The notes under the pieces were generated by a model. The model was given only the letters and a program-made list of their open reading frames with translations. It searched no databases and was not told the origin of the DNA. Shown here piece after piece: positions 41,724 to 50,318 of a stretch of 64,000 nt of DNA. This stretch comes from Pseudoteredinibacter isoporae_A (GTDB lineage Bacteria; Pseudomonadota; Gammaproteobacteria; Pseudomonadales; Cellvibrionaceae). The translations under genes were made by a program, and so were the position numbers. The stretch's first letter is position 1. Every line of letters starts with the position of its first letter. Location of the stretch: the NCBI RefSeq assembly GCF_040372805.1, contig NZ_BAABWJ010000010.1, forward strand, positions 124,001 to 188,000, given 5' to 3'.

Positions 41724-42365
41724 TCAGGTTTGTGTGGGAGCCTGGGTATAGGGCGCCAGATATTCTTCGGGAATGGAAATATCCTGGTTTACGCCTGCGA
41801 ATGCTAAAAGTAATAGGGTCGCGAAAATACCGCCCGCTGCGATCATGGTCATGGAAATACGATTTCTGATGACTCTCTCGAAACGATTTCTCAGAAGCCA
41901 GTGAACGGCTGCGCTGATATGAATGAATATCGCCAGTACCGCAAGAAAATAATAAGGAATGAAGAACAGGAAGTAAGGTGAGCTATGAATGCCTGCAATA
42001 CCGAAATAGAGGTTGGTGTCCAGTTCCAGAGCGATTCGGCCGTAGAGAACAGCGACCAGATGATTGCTCAGGAAGAACGCCATATATACGCCTGACAAGG
42101 CCTGTGCGCGATCCAGCATGGAACGTCGCTGCCCCCTTCGTATGTAAACGAGGACCAGCCCGCTGATGATTTGAAACCCACAGAAAAACAGCAGTGGCCA
42201 CTCCATAACAGGATGTTGATAGATACCTCGGAGCGTGTTCATCGCGTTGATGTGCACCTGAGCACCGGCGAAGATGAGGGCGTGATTGGCCAGGTGAAGC
42301 AGTATAAAGATACCTAGTACCATAGCTGAGAGTCGATGGCATAATGGTAATGAGAGTCTGAGCAT
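41724..42365 (-). CDS. Cytochrome-b-like multi-helix membrane protein
   Basis: 213 residues with about five transmembrane helices. His residues are spaced within helices as in haem-b proteins: ILLHLANHALIF, FFLSNHLVAVLYG and IFIHISAAVHWLL. The layout resembles the membrane anchors of succinate dehydrogenase/fumarate reductase or bacterial cytochrome b561-like proteins, but no dehydrogenase subunit genes are adjacent. I cannot assign a partner; it may serve an electron transfer role with a soluble enzyme encoded elsewhere. Confidence 0.6.
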   Translation of the reverse strand: MLRLSLPLCHRLSAMVLGIFILLHLANHALIFAGAQVHINAMNTLRGIYQHPVMEWPLLFFCGFQIISGLVLVYIRRGQRRSMLDRAQALSGVYMAFFLSNHLVAVLYGRIALELDTNLYFGIAGIHSSPYFLFFIPYYFLAVLAIFIHISAAVHWLLRNRFERVIRNRISMTMIAAGGIFATLLLLAFAGVNQDISIPEEYLAPYTQAPTQT

Positions 42366-42472
42366 TCAGGGCGCACTCCGATATCAATGAACGACTGAAT
42401 TATGGATCTGTCAGACTTGAGAGAATATGAGAAATAATGTCAGTTGATGAGAAATGACGACATATGCTGAGC

Positions 42473-43501
42473 CTAATGCTGCTGTTGATACTCCCTTGGC
42501 GTTTTTCCCGTCCACTGTTTGAAGGCTTTACGAAATGTACTTGGCTCAGAGTAGCCAAGAAGATAGGCGAGCTCTTCATGGCTGATTTTATTTTCGCGAA
42601 CCTCTTTGACAGAAAAATCAAGTCGTACCTTGTCGAGAAGATCCTGAAATCGATGCTCAGATTGCTTGAGTCTGCGCTGCAAGGTTCGAGGTGTCATGGC
42701 CAATTGTTCAGCGATGCGAGCCAGTGTGATTTTTCGGCCATCGATGCTCTTTAATATTGCAGTACGCACTGTTTCGGCGAATGATCCTTCACCGTGCAGA
42801 TTGCTCTTTAGCATCTGGTCTTCCAGAGCAATAAAGAGAGATGAATTGGCCGATAACAAGGGCTGTTCCATCAATTCGGATGATATAAAGATTCGATCCT
42901 GTTTCTGAGAAAAATAGACCGGGCACTGTAAGGCGGATGTATAGGTTTCCGGGTCAACTGGAGGCTCCCGGCGCAATTCGACATAGGCAAGTGGCTTGGC
43001 AATACCGGTAAGCAAGCTGGCGCAGTTTTTGAGCGCGACAAAAAACGAATCAATCATCAAAGAATCGACTGAGCCACTCAGCTTTGGATGTATATCCAAC
43101 TCGATGAGATATAAATTCGAGCGGCATTGGTCAATATCGTAAGGCCTGGATTCAAAGATAAGCCCCTCGCCAAAAGCACGTTGATAACGCTCGTAGCAAT
43201 TCAGGGCCTGCTGACAGTTGTCGGCGGTAGCTAACAAGTGGCCAATGATCCCCAGGCTGAAGGGTTGATACATGCGGCCATGCTGCAAGCCAAAGTGTTC
43301 ACCTTTCCAAAGCTGCTGGGCGATTTGATAGCAGCGGCTGGCATAGTGACAAGATACCCTGAGGTGCGGATCTGCCAAATCAAACTGATCTATGCCAGCG
43401 CGAGCCTTGATTTCCTTCACGTCCAAATTCATTTGTTGGAAGGCAGTGAGTATCGACTGGAGGGCACTGCCGGAAACAGTTGGCTGCAAAGTATTGTTCA
43501 T
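42473..43501 (-). CDS. AraC-family transcriptional regulator (arabinose-binding-type N-terminus)
   Basis: 342 residues. The N-terminal ligand domain is of the type found in OruR/ArgR-like AraC proteins (LQSILTAFQQMNLDVKEIKARA, FGLQHGRMYQPFSLGIIGHL). The C-terminal AraC HTH shows ITLARIAEQLAMTPRTLQRRLK and ISHEELAYLLGYSEPSTFRKAFKQWTGKTPREYQ. It is encoded next to the membrane protein and the hydrolase gene on the same strand. In Pseudomonas, relatives control lipid, amine or aromatic catabolism; the target here is unknown. Confidence 0.85.
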   Translation of the reverse strand: MNNTLQPTVSGSALQSILTAFQQMNLDVKEIKARAGIDQFDLADPHLRVSCHYASRCYQIAQQLWKGEHFGLQHGRMYQPFSLGIIGHLLATADNCQQALNCYERYQRAFGEGLIFESRPYDIDQCRSNLYLIELDIHPKLSGSVDSLMIDSFFVALKNCASLLTGIAKPLAYVELRREPPVDPETYTSALQCPVYFSQKQDRIFISSELMEQPLLSANSSLFIALEDQMLKSNLHGEGSFAETVRTAILKSIDGRKITLARIAEQLAMTPRTLQRRLKQSEHRFQDLLDKVRLDFSVKEVRENKISHEELAYLLGYSEPSTFRKAFKQWTGKTPREYQQQH

Positions 43502-43726
43502 ATCCGTGTTTCTATTTCCTGACCCATTGATTGCCTGAAGCGAATGAGCGTTTCAGGTTGCTCATGGTTCGATTCTACATGATAAGAGAGGTAGGGGCAG
43601 GTGATAGGGATGACTGTTGTTTGCACTGAAAAGATTCGTCCCTCCGGTGAATAAGCCTGACCCGTTGTATTGGTGAACAAGAACTGCTGGCGGGCGTCTG
43701 TAATGTTGATGGATTTTTGTTTTTTG

Positions 43727-44518
43727 TTAGTGATCGCTGTAGATACGATTATTCTCAAGCCAGCGTTCAAACTCTGGCATCACATTCTGTAACTGTTCAC
43801 CGATGACCATGCAGTGATCGGCATGTGCCAGCTCGATTAGGGTGGCTCGCTCGCCGTAGCGTTTGGCGGTTAAGCGGCCGATTCTGGGAGCGACAACGCG
43901 ATCTTTTTTTCCGATGAAGATCAGAACCGGAGATTGGATTGCATCGACGTTGACATGGCTGCGGCGTTTGCGATCGAAAAACCAGAACCCCATCTCAAAA
44001 TAAGCCTTTCCAGATTCGGGAACGCAGGCCAGGAAATAGTCTTTGGCTTTTTCTTCAGTCTGTTCATTTACAACCCCCCACCGAAACTCTTCCCAGGATG
44101 GATAGAGAGGTTTTCGCCAGAAGGCCCATTGATTAGTGTAGTAGTGGAAGGTGCGAACCATGGAAGGGTACAGATTAAACATACCCCAGGCCGGAGCGGG
44201 AGAGAAACACACAACACCACGGTGCTTGCATCGCGCAGCAACCAACTGACAAAGCAGGCCCCCCATGGATAAGCCGGCAATGATCGGCGCATCATCAAGG
44301 GCTTCAATATACGCGACGACGTCATCTACGTAATCCTGCAGAGAAACGGAGCCAATCTCTAGGGCGCATTCCAGAAAGCCCAGTTCGTGATGGCGCAAGG
44401 TCGGGGTGTGCACCGTAAAACCTCGTTTGTCCAATTCTGCTTTCATTTCGTCCCAGTTGCTGGCGTTACCCCAAGTGCCATGGATCAAAACAATGTGTTT
44501 TTCCTGCTCTTGCTTCAT
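43727..44518 (-). CDS. Alpha/beta hydrolase
   Basis: 263 residues. HIVLIHGTWGNASNWDEM holds the oxyanion region, APIIAGLSMGGLLCQLVAAR the nucleophile Ser in G-x-S-x-G, VLIFIGKKDRVVAP the acid Asp, and ELAHADHCMVIGE the catalytic His. It is a soluble esterase, lactonase or C-C hydrolase of unknown substrate. Upstream on the opposite strand is a TetR regulator, and two palindromes lie in the gap, so it is almost certainly a TetR-controlled gene. Confidence 0.85.
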   Translation of the reverse strand: MKQEQEKHIVLIHGTWGNASNWDEMKAELDKRGFTVHTPTLRHHELGFLECALEIGSVSLQDYVDDVVAYIEALDDAPIIAGLSMGGLLCQLVAARCKHRGVVCFSPAPAWGMFNLYPSMVRTFHYYTNQWAFWRKPLYPSWEEFRWGVVNEQTEEKAKDYFLACVPESGKAYFEMGFWFFDRKRRSHVNVDAIQSPVLIFIGKKDRVVAPRIGRLTAKRYGERATLIELAHADHCMVIGEQLQNVMPEFERWLENNRIYSDH

Positions 44519-44539
44519 GAGCGATTGACCTTTTTATTT

Positions 44540-44557
44540 TGACATGAATTCGTGTCA
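44540..44557. promoter_or_regulatory. TetR operator candidate 1
   Basis: TGACATGAATTCGTGTCA is an 18-bp palindrome with one mismatched pair, lying 22 bases upstream of the hydrolase start. Its TGACA half-site is the same as in the second palindrome 8 bases away, so both probably bind the adjacent TetR protein. Confidence 0.7.
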
Positions 44558-44565
44558 CTTTACTT

Positions 44566-44585
44566 TTGACATGGTGGCATGTCAA
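44566..44585. promoter_or_regulatory. TetR operator candidate 2
   Basis: TTGACATGGTGGCATGTCAA has perfect 8-bp arms around GTGG. It overlaps the most upstream possible start of the tetR gene (44579), supporting the downstream start at 44615. Binding here would shut off the regulator's own promoter. Confidence 0.75.
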
Positions 44586-44614
44586 CATGGATGGATTCCA
44601 TTGAGAGTGTAAAG

Positions 44615-45295
44615 ATGCAAGGAAAAAGCCAAGATAAGGCAGAGAAAGAGCAAGGCGAGATCGCTGCTGAACGCTCCTATAAGGGCCTCAACACCAGTGA
44701 GAGAAAGGCTCTGCGCCGGACACAGCTGATGAAAGCGGGCATTGATGTGATGGGTAGCAAGGGCTATGCGAGTTGCTCTTGCAAAATGATCTGCAATCAA
44801 GCGGGCCTGACGGAGCGCTACTTTTACCAGAGTTTTGCAAACCGCGAAGCGTTGCTCCAAACGATCTACCAAGAACACTCTGAGCGAATAATGGCTCTGA
44901 TTTCGGAAGCTGTTATGAACGGTGAGACGGATCAGCTGGCGCTGAGGGTTGAACTGGGCCTGCGGGCTTTTTACCAAGACATGCGTGAGAATCCCAAGAT
45001 TGCCCGTATTTTGTATATCGAAACCAGCGGTGTCAGTCCTGAAATGGATGATCTGGTGGCGAGCACTACCCACGGTTTCGCGATCATGTTTATTGAGCTG
45101 TTACAGCACTATTATCCGGATAAGCATTTGGGTGTTGATGACGCTGAGCTTGTGGCGATCGGTCTGGTTGGTGGTGTGAATGCCATTCTGGTGCATTGGC
45201 TACTCAGTAATTTTGAAATGCCGCTGGAGTCGGTGCTGCAAAGCGCCAGTTTTATGTTTAAATCGGTTTCGGCCAGCTTGCTTGAACGGGGTTAA
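44615..45295 (+). CDS. TetR-family transcriptional regulator
   Basis: ATG 44615 follows GAGAG with good spacing and lies outside the operator; upstream starts at 44579 and 44591 are less likely. The 226-residue product has the TetR helix-turn-helix (LMKAGIDVMGSKGYASCSCK, ICNQAGLTERYFYQSFANRE) and an all-helical ligand domain. It is divergent from the alpha/beta hydrolase, which it probably represses through the two palindromes in the shared promoter. The inducer is unknown; an ester or lipid substrate of the hydrolase would be the usual case. Confidence 0.85.
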   Translation: MQGKSQDKAEKEQGEIAAERSYKGLNTSERKALRRTQLMKAGIDVMGSKGYASCSCKMICNQAGLTERYFYQSFANREALLQTIYQEHSERIMALISEAVMNGETDQLALRVELGLRAFYQDMRENPKIARILYIETSGVSPEMDDLVASTTHGFAIMFIELLQHYYPDKHLGVDDAELVAIGLVGGVNAILVHWLLSNFEMPLESVLQSASFMFKSVSASLLERG

Positions 45296-45355
45296 TGAGC
45301 GTCAAGACCGTGCTCAATCGGAGGCAGTCCGGTTGGGTTTGCTGATTAGTAACCT

Positions 45356-45916
45356 CTAAAGTGCAGATTGATGAATGGGCGCAAGATACAGAATGAGCAA
45401 CAGTAGACTGCCAAGTGCCATACAACGATTGGCAAACGGCCGATAACGAGGATTACTGTAGGCCAGCACCACACCACTCAGCAGGCTGAACAACAGGCTG
45501 AACCCCAAGGCAATGCCAACAAGCCAAAAGCCAATATGGGCATGACCTTTGTGAATCATGATGAGTTTTTTCCACAGTCCGTGGACGTGAATTTCCAAGG
45601 TTTTCTTCTCGGTCAACAATAGGACTTCTCGGTTAAAGCTGTACCAGCTATGGCCGCCGTCAAAGCGAAAGTACTTTCCTGAAATATTTCCGTAGATGTC
45701 TGGCAATCGTTCGCTCGCCAATTGATAGGCGGCCATTTCGTTTTCAGGCCAGTGTTGTACGTGAGTCAACTCAATCTGAATTTCGTCACGGTTACCGCCA
45801 TGAATATCCAACATATAGAGGGTGCCGGTGAGTGTATAAAGCAGGGCAAGGGGAAGGAAAAAACACGCCAGATAGGCATGCCACTTCATCCAGACCAGTC
45901 GATGTTTGGATTTCAT
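45356..45916 (-). CDS. PepSY-associated membrane protein
   Basis: 186 residues. The N-terminal RLVWMKWHAYLACFFLPLALLYTLTGTLYML is the hallmark of the PepSY_TM family. A periplasmic segment follows, then HKGHAHIGFWLVGIALGFSLLFSLLSGVVLA and a last C-terminal helix. PepSY_TM proteins are often encoded with siderophore or haem uptake and may reduce imported ferric iron. It lies 40 bases after the histidine kinase gene on the same strand, so it is likely co-transcribed with the two-component system. Confidence 0.75.
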   Translation of the reverse strand: MKSKHRLVWMKWHAYLACFFLPLALLYTLTGTLYMLDIHGGNRDEIQIELTHVQHWPENEMAAYQLASERLPDIYGNISGKYFRFDGGHSWYSFNREVLLLTEKKTLEIHVHGLWKKLIMIHKGHAHIGFWLVGIALGFSLLFSLLSGVVLAYSNPRYRPFANRCMALGSLLLLILYLAPIHQSAL

Positions 45917-45956
45917 TGCGTTTTTCGGCTTAGTAACTTGCGGATTAATAACGCTT

Positions 45957-47333
45957 TTATTTTAAGTTTTCGTGGTCGGCCTTGCTAAGGCTTTTACGTT
46001 TTTTACAATTACTCAGTTCAATTCTAATGACCAAACCCTGAGGGGGTTTATTGTGTGCAGAAATGCGCCCTCCGCAGGCTTCAACCTGGCGCTTGGAAAG
46101 CGCGAGTCCGAGACCGAAGCCGCCTTGTAGTCGATCGCGGGATTTTTCCAGGCGAAAAAAGGGCTTGAAGATATTGTCTAGGTGCTCTTCGTCAACTCCA
46201 GGGCCTTGATCGGCGACCTCAATACACACATCGTTTTGTTGTTGCTGTAGTGCCACCAGAACATCCTTTCCTTCGGGGGTGTATTTGCAGGCGTTTCGAA
46301 CGATGTTCTCGATGGATTGAGATAAGGCCAGATGACTGCTGTTTTGCAGCGTTTGAATATCATCCAACTTACAGTGGATCGAGTGATGTGGGAATTCAAA
46401 TCGAGCATCCTCCACAATACTTTCGATCAAGGGGGCCAGTTCGACACAGTCTTTATTCAGTTGGGGCTTTTCATTTTCCAGCCAAGCCAGTGTTAACGTA
46501 CTTTCCACCAGATTGCGCATTCCGGCAACTTCCAAGGTCACACGGGTGAGTACTTCTTCGGTCTTGTCACCGTCCAAGCTGAGCTGCATGCGAGTTAATG
46601 GTGTGCGAAGTTCATGGGAGATATCCTGAATGAGCTGGCGCTGCTGTGAAATTGCAGCGGCGAGTTTGCTGCCCATATCATCAAAACTGGCGGCGAGATC
46701 GGAAATTTCATCCTGACGGCGAGCCATATCCGGGTAGATTTTGGTACTGAAGTCGCCATCTGCATATCGTCGTGTGGCGGATTCCAGTTTTCTCAAGGGG
46801 GAAAGCAGGTAGCGGTACAATAAATAGCTGAGCAGCATCGCAAAGAGTATGGGCAACAGTGTTTGGCTGGCAAAATACAGCTCGTTCCAAAAGGCCCCGG
46901 GACGCATTCTTTGAGGAAGGCGAATTAAAAGATGGTAACCCTCAATACTCAGTGGGATATCCATTAAAGGGTTTTCTGCATGGTAGAGGTGAATCGGGTA
47001 TTGAATGGGACGCCCGACATACGCTCCATCGTATGGCGTACTGTCCCATTCTGTGCTGACGATGTCATCAATATCAATTTGAATGACCGCCACCAGCGTA
47101 TTTTCGCGTAAGCTGAGTTCATCTTTCCATTGTTGCAGTTCATTGAACTGACCGGCTGAAATCATGTCTTCAACCTGGACGGCGTAATCGTGCAATTGCT
47201 GGATGTGTTCGCCGGCAATATAGCTGAACTGTGTTTCTACCCGTTCATTCCATTCCGTGAGTAGCCAGTAGAATACGGTGACGCACAAAGCAATGCAGAG
47301 GTTCAGTTTTCCGAAGAGTCTTAATTTATACAC
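45957..47333 (-). CDS. Sensor histidine kinase
   Basis: 458 residues from GTG 47333, overlapping the response regulator end by 8 bases. A transmembrane helix near the N-terminus (LFGKLNLCIALCVTVFYWLL), a periplasmic region, a second helix (ILFAMLLSYLLYRYLLS), HAMP, the phospho-acceptor box LIQDISHELRTPLTRMQ, and an ATPase domain (VRNACKY, DQGPGVD, GGFGLGLAL) are readable. Arrangement with a PepSY protein and TonB-dependent receptors suggests sensing of iron, copper or a related envelope signal; the ligand is not predictable. Confidence 0.88.
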   Translation of the reverse strand: MYKLRLFGKLNLCIALCVTVFYWLLTEWNERVETQFSYIAGEHIQQLHDYAVQVEDMISAGQFNELQQWKDELSLRENTLVAVIQIDIDDIVSTEWDSTPYDGAYVGRPIQYPIHLYHAENPLMDIPLSIEGYHLLIRLPQRMRPGAFWNELYFASQTLLPILFAMLLSYLLYRYLLSPLRKLESATRRYADGDFSTKIYPDMARRQDEISDLAASFDDMGSKLAAAISQQRQLIQDISHELRTPLTRMQLSLDGDKTEEVLTRVTLEVAGMRNLVESTLTLAWLENEKPQLNKDCVELAPLIESIVEDARFEFPHHSIHCKLDDIQTLQNSSHLALSQSIENIVRNACKYTPEGKDVLVALQQQQNDVCIEVADQGPGVDEEHLDNIFKPFFRLEKSRDRLQGGFGLGLALSKRQVEACGGRISAHNKPPQGLVIRIELSNCKKRKSLSKADHENLK

Positions 47334-47976
47334 GGTGTAACCTATAACCTTTGCCGTGTACGGTTTGAATCGCCAGCGGGCAAGTGCCCAGAGTTTGAAG
47401 CTTTTTCCGAATTTTACTGATGTGCATATCCAATGATCGATCGTATTGGTTAAAGCTTTTTTGCAGGACCTGACGATACAAAAGAGGTTTGCTCAGTGTT
47501 TGTTCGCCATTCTCCAGAAAGAAATTGACGATCCGTTGTTCCACCGGTGTGAGTGAGAGCGTATCAAGTTGCTCAGCATTCAGTGCGTTCTTGTGTGTTT
47601 GGTTTTGTTGAACTTGGGTACGGCGAAGTATCGCTTCGATTCGCAACAACAACTCGGCGGTGCTGAAAGGTTTGGTCAGATAATCGTCGGCGCCACTTTT
47701 GAAACCTTCGATACGATCTTGTTCTGCGCCGAGGGCCGTCAACAGGATTACCGGTGTCTCGCATAGTTTTCGCAGCTGATTCAATACTTCCAGCCCTGTG
47801 ATGTTAGGCAGCATGACATCCAGTAGAATCAAATCAAAAACCTGTTTTCGAATGGTGTTCAGCCCTTGCCGCCCATCAAAACAGGCCTGTGTTTGGAACT
47901 GTTGTTGGTTCAGCATGTCTTGCAGGAGTTGGTTAACTTGGAGGTCGTCTTCTATGATTAGAATGCGTCGAGACAT
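47326..47976 (-). CDS. OmpR-family response regulator
   Basis: 216 residues. The receiver has ILIIEDDLQVNQLLQDML, phospho-acceptor Asp in LILLDVMLPNITG, Thr in VILLTALG and Lys in YLTKPFSTAEL. The C-terminal winged helix ends in IQTVHGKGYRLHRV. It is the first gene of a minus-strand unit with the kinase (8-base overlap) and PepSY protein. A terminator separates it from the receptor gene upstream, so it has its own promoter. Confidence 0.9.
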   Translation of the reverse strand: MSRRILIIEDDLQVNQLLQDMLNQQQFQTQACFDGRQGLNTIRKQVFDLILLDVMLPNITGLEVLNQLRKLCETPVILLTALGAEQDRIEGFKSGADDYLTKPFSTAELLLRIEAILRRTQVQQNQTHKNALNAEQLDTLSLTPVEQRIVNFFLENGEQTLSKPLLYRQVLQKSFNQYDRSLDMHISKIRKKLQTLGTCPLAIQTVHGKGYRLHRV

Positions 47977-48038
47977 GGTGTTGATCGATACTCGTGCTGT
48001 TAATTAAATAAGGTGATTAAATGGGCAGGCTAAACGCA

Positions 48039-48062
48039 AAAAAGCCCGGGCAATGCCGGGCG
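48039..48062 (-). terminator. Terminator after the 637-residue TonB receptor gene
   Basis: GCCCGG (48045-48050) pairs with CCGGGC (48057-48062), and on the minus strand the stem is followed by six T (48044-48039). It ends the receptor transcript before the two-component system genes. Confidence 0.8.
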
Positions 48063-48083
48063 AATATCTCAATGGAGGAGAAT

Positions 48084-49997
48084 CTAAAATTTCCACCCCA
48101 GGGTCAGGCGCACATCCCGCCCCGGTTCTGGCAGCCCGATAGTGCGCTGTGAATCCGGGTCATATCCATAAGTACCGTGATCAAGATAATACCTGTCGAA
48201 CGCGTTGCTTACTGTCAAGTTAATTGACAATTGCTCGGTGCCCATGGGCAACCATTCCAGGTAAACATCTTGTGTGTTGAAGGCAGGTTTTGGGATATAG
48301 TTTTCTTGTACGTCATCCATTTCCTGAACAAAGCGTCCGCTCCAGCCGAGCTCCAGATTCTGTTCCGGGAAACGGTAATTGGCGTTGACCACCAACGCGT
48401 CTCCGAAGGCCGTTCCGATACCGAGATTGCCATCGTCCAGTGGCTGGCCGTCCAGTTCTGGTTTGTTGTGAGAATAGCTGATGCTGACTTCACCGCGCTC
48501 CCAGTGTTTGGCAATATTGATGCCAAAGCCTTTGGTGAGTAGATCACCTGCATTGCCGAAAAATCTTCCGGTTGCACGGGTGCCAACGGTGCCCACAACA
48601 TCTTTGATTTCGCTGCGGTAAATTTCAACGCTGCCACGAACACTGTCACCTTGATAGTTAACAGACAGTTCTGTGTTGTTGGCTTTTTCTTCTTTCAAAT
48701 CCGGATGGTTGGCGCGAAAGCCAATCAAATAGGCTTCTTTGATTTTCTGGCCACGCAAGGCGGTCGAATAACCCAGTCGAACAGACCATTGTTCGGTGAA
48801 TTTATATTCGGCATTGGCGTTGGGACTGAAGCCGCTCGAGGAAAAACGTTGCTGGTCTACATCATCCAGTGTGTAACGGTCGTAACGCACACCGTAACTG
48901 ACACTGAGCACTTCGTTCACGTCGAACAAGTCTTGAATATATAGGCCGTAGATTTTGGCATCTTCTTCGATGTTCGGGTTGATGTAATAGCCCCGATCAT
49001 CGCGGTACTCAACTCCGTAAACCAAGGTATGATCAGTCAGTTGGCTACTATTACGAATATTCAAACCATAACTTTCTACACCAGCGCCTTCATTGAAACT
49101 GGCGTTTCTTTGGTTCAGATAATTGTCGGTTTTAAATGCGGTGACGTCGAGGTTCAACAGATCGCTGTTGCCATCGAGATCATAGTTGATGGTGCTTGTC
49201 TCTCGGCGACTGACTTGATCCGTGCTCTGGTTCCAGGGAGCATCATAGAAATGGGGGCGAAGGTTCCGGCGGCCATCATCGTAACGGCGCTCATGGCTCA
49301 GGCTCAGCGTATGGCCAGGTGCCAACTCGCCACTCAGTTTCAGTAGACCGAGTTCCTGTTCTGTGCGGGTATTGGCCAGGGTGTTACCACGGCCATCTTC
49401 GATTTCCTTGGTGTCGTTTCGGCCGAGCACTAACAGGCCACTCCATTGTTCGTTGAAGCGACCGTAGAGGTTCACACTGGCTTTGTAGCCCTCGGTATTG
49501 CTGTAGTAACCCGTTTTGATCAGTGCCCCAAAATCTTCGCCAGGACGTAGCAAATCATCGGCATCTTTGGTTTCAAAGCGGATGGCGCCACCGAGCGCAC
49601 CTGGGCCATCCAGTGCCGTGCCCGCACCCGCTTTGAGTTCGGCCTGTTTCAACAATTCCGGTTCGATAGAAAGGCGCCCCTGATGGTGGAACAGATAGCC
49701 CGCCTGTGTGGCGCCATCAACACTCACATTTAGATTGGTGTCTTCAATGCCCCGAACGTAGATTTTTTGGGCAATACCGAAGGAACCACCGACCGTGATG
49801 CTGGGTTGGTCGCGAAATATATCTTCCAGATCATTGGCTTGTTTCTTTTGGATGTCCGTCAGGTCGACGACGTTTACACCGTTTAAGCGGTGGCCTTCGA
49901 CCTCAACAACTTCCATATCTTCTTCAGCGAACCCAGCTTGGCTCGTCAATACGATGGCCAGGGTTAAGGTGTTAAGTGGACGGGATGGTAGGGGCAT
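48084..49997 (-). CDS. TonB-dependent outer-membrane receptor (possibly haem/haemoprotein type)
   Basis: 637 residues with a signal peptide (TLTLAIVLTSQAGFAEE), a TonB-box-like start (MEVVEVEG), a plug domain (FGIAQKIYVRGIEDTNLNVSVDG, ALGGAIRFETKDA), and a 22-strand barrel ending in GRDVRLTLGWKF. The segment LRGQKIKEAYLIGFRANHPDLKEEK aligns with the FRAP/NPNL box of haem receptors but in altered form, so haem is only a possibility. A perfect Fur-box-like palindrome lies just upstream, so iron repression is likely. Confidence 0.88.
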   Translation of the reverse strand: MPLPSRPLNTLTLAIVLTSQAGFAEEDMEVVEVEGHRLNGVNVVDLTDIQKKQANDLEDIFRDQPSITVGGSFGIAQKIYVRGIEDTNLNVSVDGATQAGYLFHHQGRLSIEPELLKQAELKAGAGTALDGPGALGGAIRFETKDADDLLRPGEDFGALIKTGYYSNTEGYKASVNLYGRFNEQWSGLLVLGRNDTKEIEDGRGNTLANTRTEQELGLLKLSGELAPGHTLSLSHERRYDDGRRNLRPHFYDAPWNQSTDQVSRRETSTINYDLDGNSDLLNLDVTAFKTDNYLNQRNASFNEGAGVESYGLNIRNSSQLTDHTLVYGVEYRDDRGYYINPNIEEDAKIYGLYIQDLFDVNEVLSVSYGVRYDRYTLDDVDQQRFSSSGFSPNANAEYKFTEQWSVRLGYSTALRGQKIKEAYLIGFRANHPDLKEEKANNTELSVNYQGDSVRGSVEIYRSEIKDVVGTVGTRATGRFFGNAGDLLTKGFGINIAKHWERGEVSISYSHNKPELDGQPLDDGNLGIGTAFGDALVVNANYRFPEQNLELGWSGRFVQEMDDVQENYIPKPAFNTQDVYLEWLPMGTEQLSINLTVSNAFDRYYLDHGTYGYDPDSQRTIGLPEPGRDVRLTLGWKF

Positions 49998-50017
49998 TGC
50001 TCTCTCACTTCTTAATC

Positions 50018-50040
50018 TTAATGATATTGATTATCATTAA
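50018..50040. promoter_or_regulatory. Fur box upstream of the minus-strand receptor
   Basis: TTAATGATA (50018-50026) and TATCATTAA (50032-50040) are perfect reverse complements around TTGAT, closely matching the GATAATGATAATCATTATC Fur consensus. It lies about 20 bases upstream of the 637-residue receptor start, a position suited to repression by Fe-Fur. Confidence 0.8.
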
Positions 50041-50207
50041 ATTTTCAAGCTGTGGCTACGAGATTTACAAATTTTACAAACTCGTTGTCGCGGGGAAGGG
50101 GGTAGATGGACTGCATGGGGGCATAGCCGTTGCCTTCCCTAGAAATGTAGGGGCTTTTGCTAATAAACCTTCGTTATCTGAAGGGATGCGCCTGACTTAC
50201 CTCAATT

Positions 50208-50230
50208 AATAATAAAAATAGTTCTTATTT
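50208..50230. promoter_or_regulatory. Possible Fur box upstream of the FecA-like receptor
   Basis: The 50208-50230 stretch, with AATAATAA at one end and TTCTTATTT at the other, resembles the AT-rich Fur sites seen in marine gammaproteobacteria. It is less symmetrical than the site at 50018. It lies about 90 bases before the plus-strand receptor start. Confidence 0.45.
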
Positions 50231-50318
50231 ATGTTTATATGAGCAGTTAGTTTCAGTATACTCGCCGCCAATTTGACAGAGCTCAGACTCTGCTAACTAA
50301 TCCTATGGGGACGAGACT

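Noticed and set aside
43498..43770. 90-codon minus-strand frame between the AraC and hydrolase genes
   Set aside because: It overlaps the hydrolase end in another frame, has no clear ribosome site and resembles no family known to me. It could be a decayed gene, but I cannot support it.
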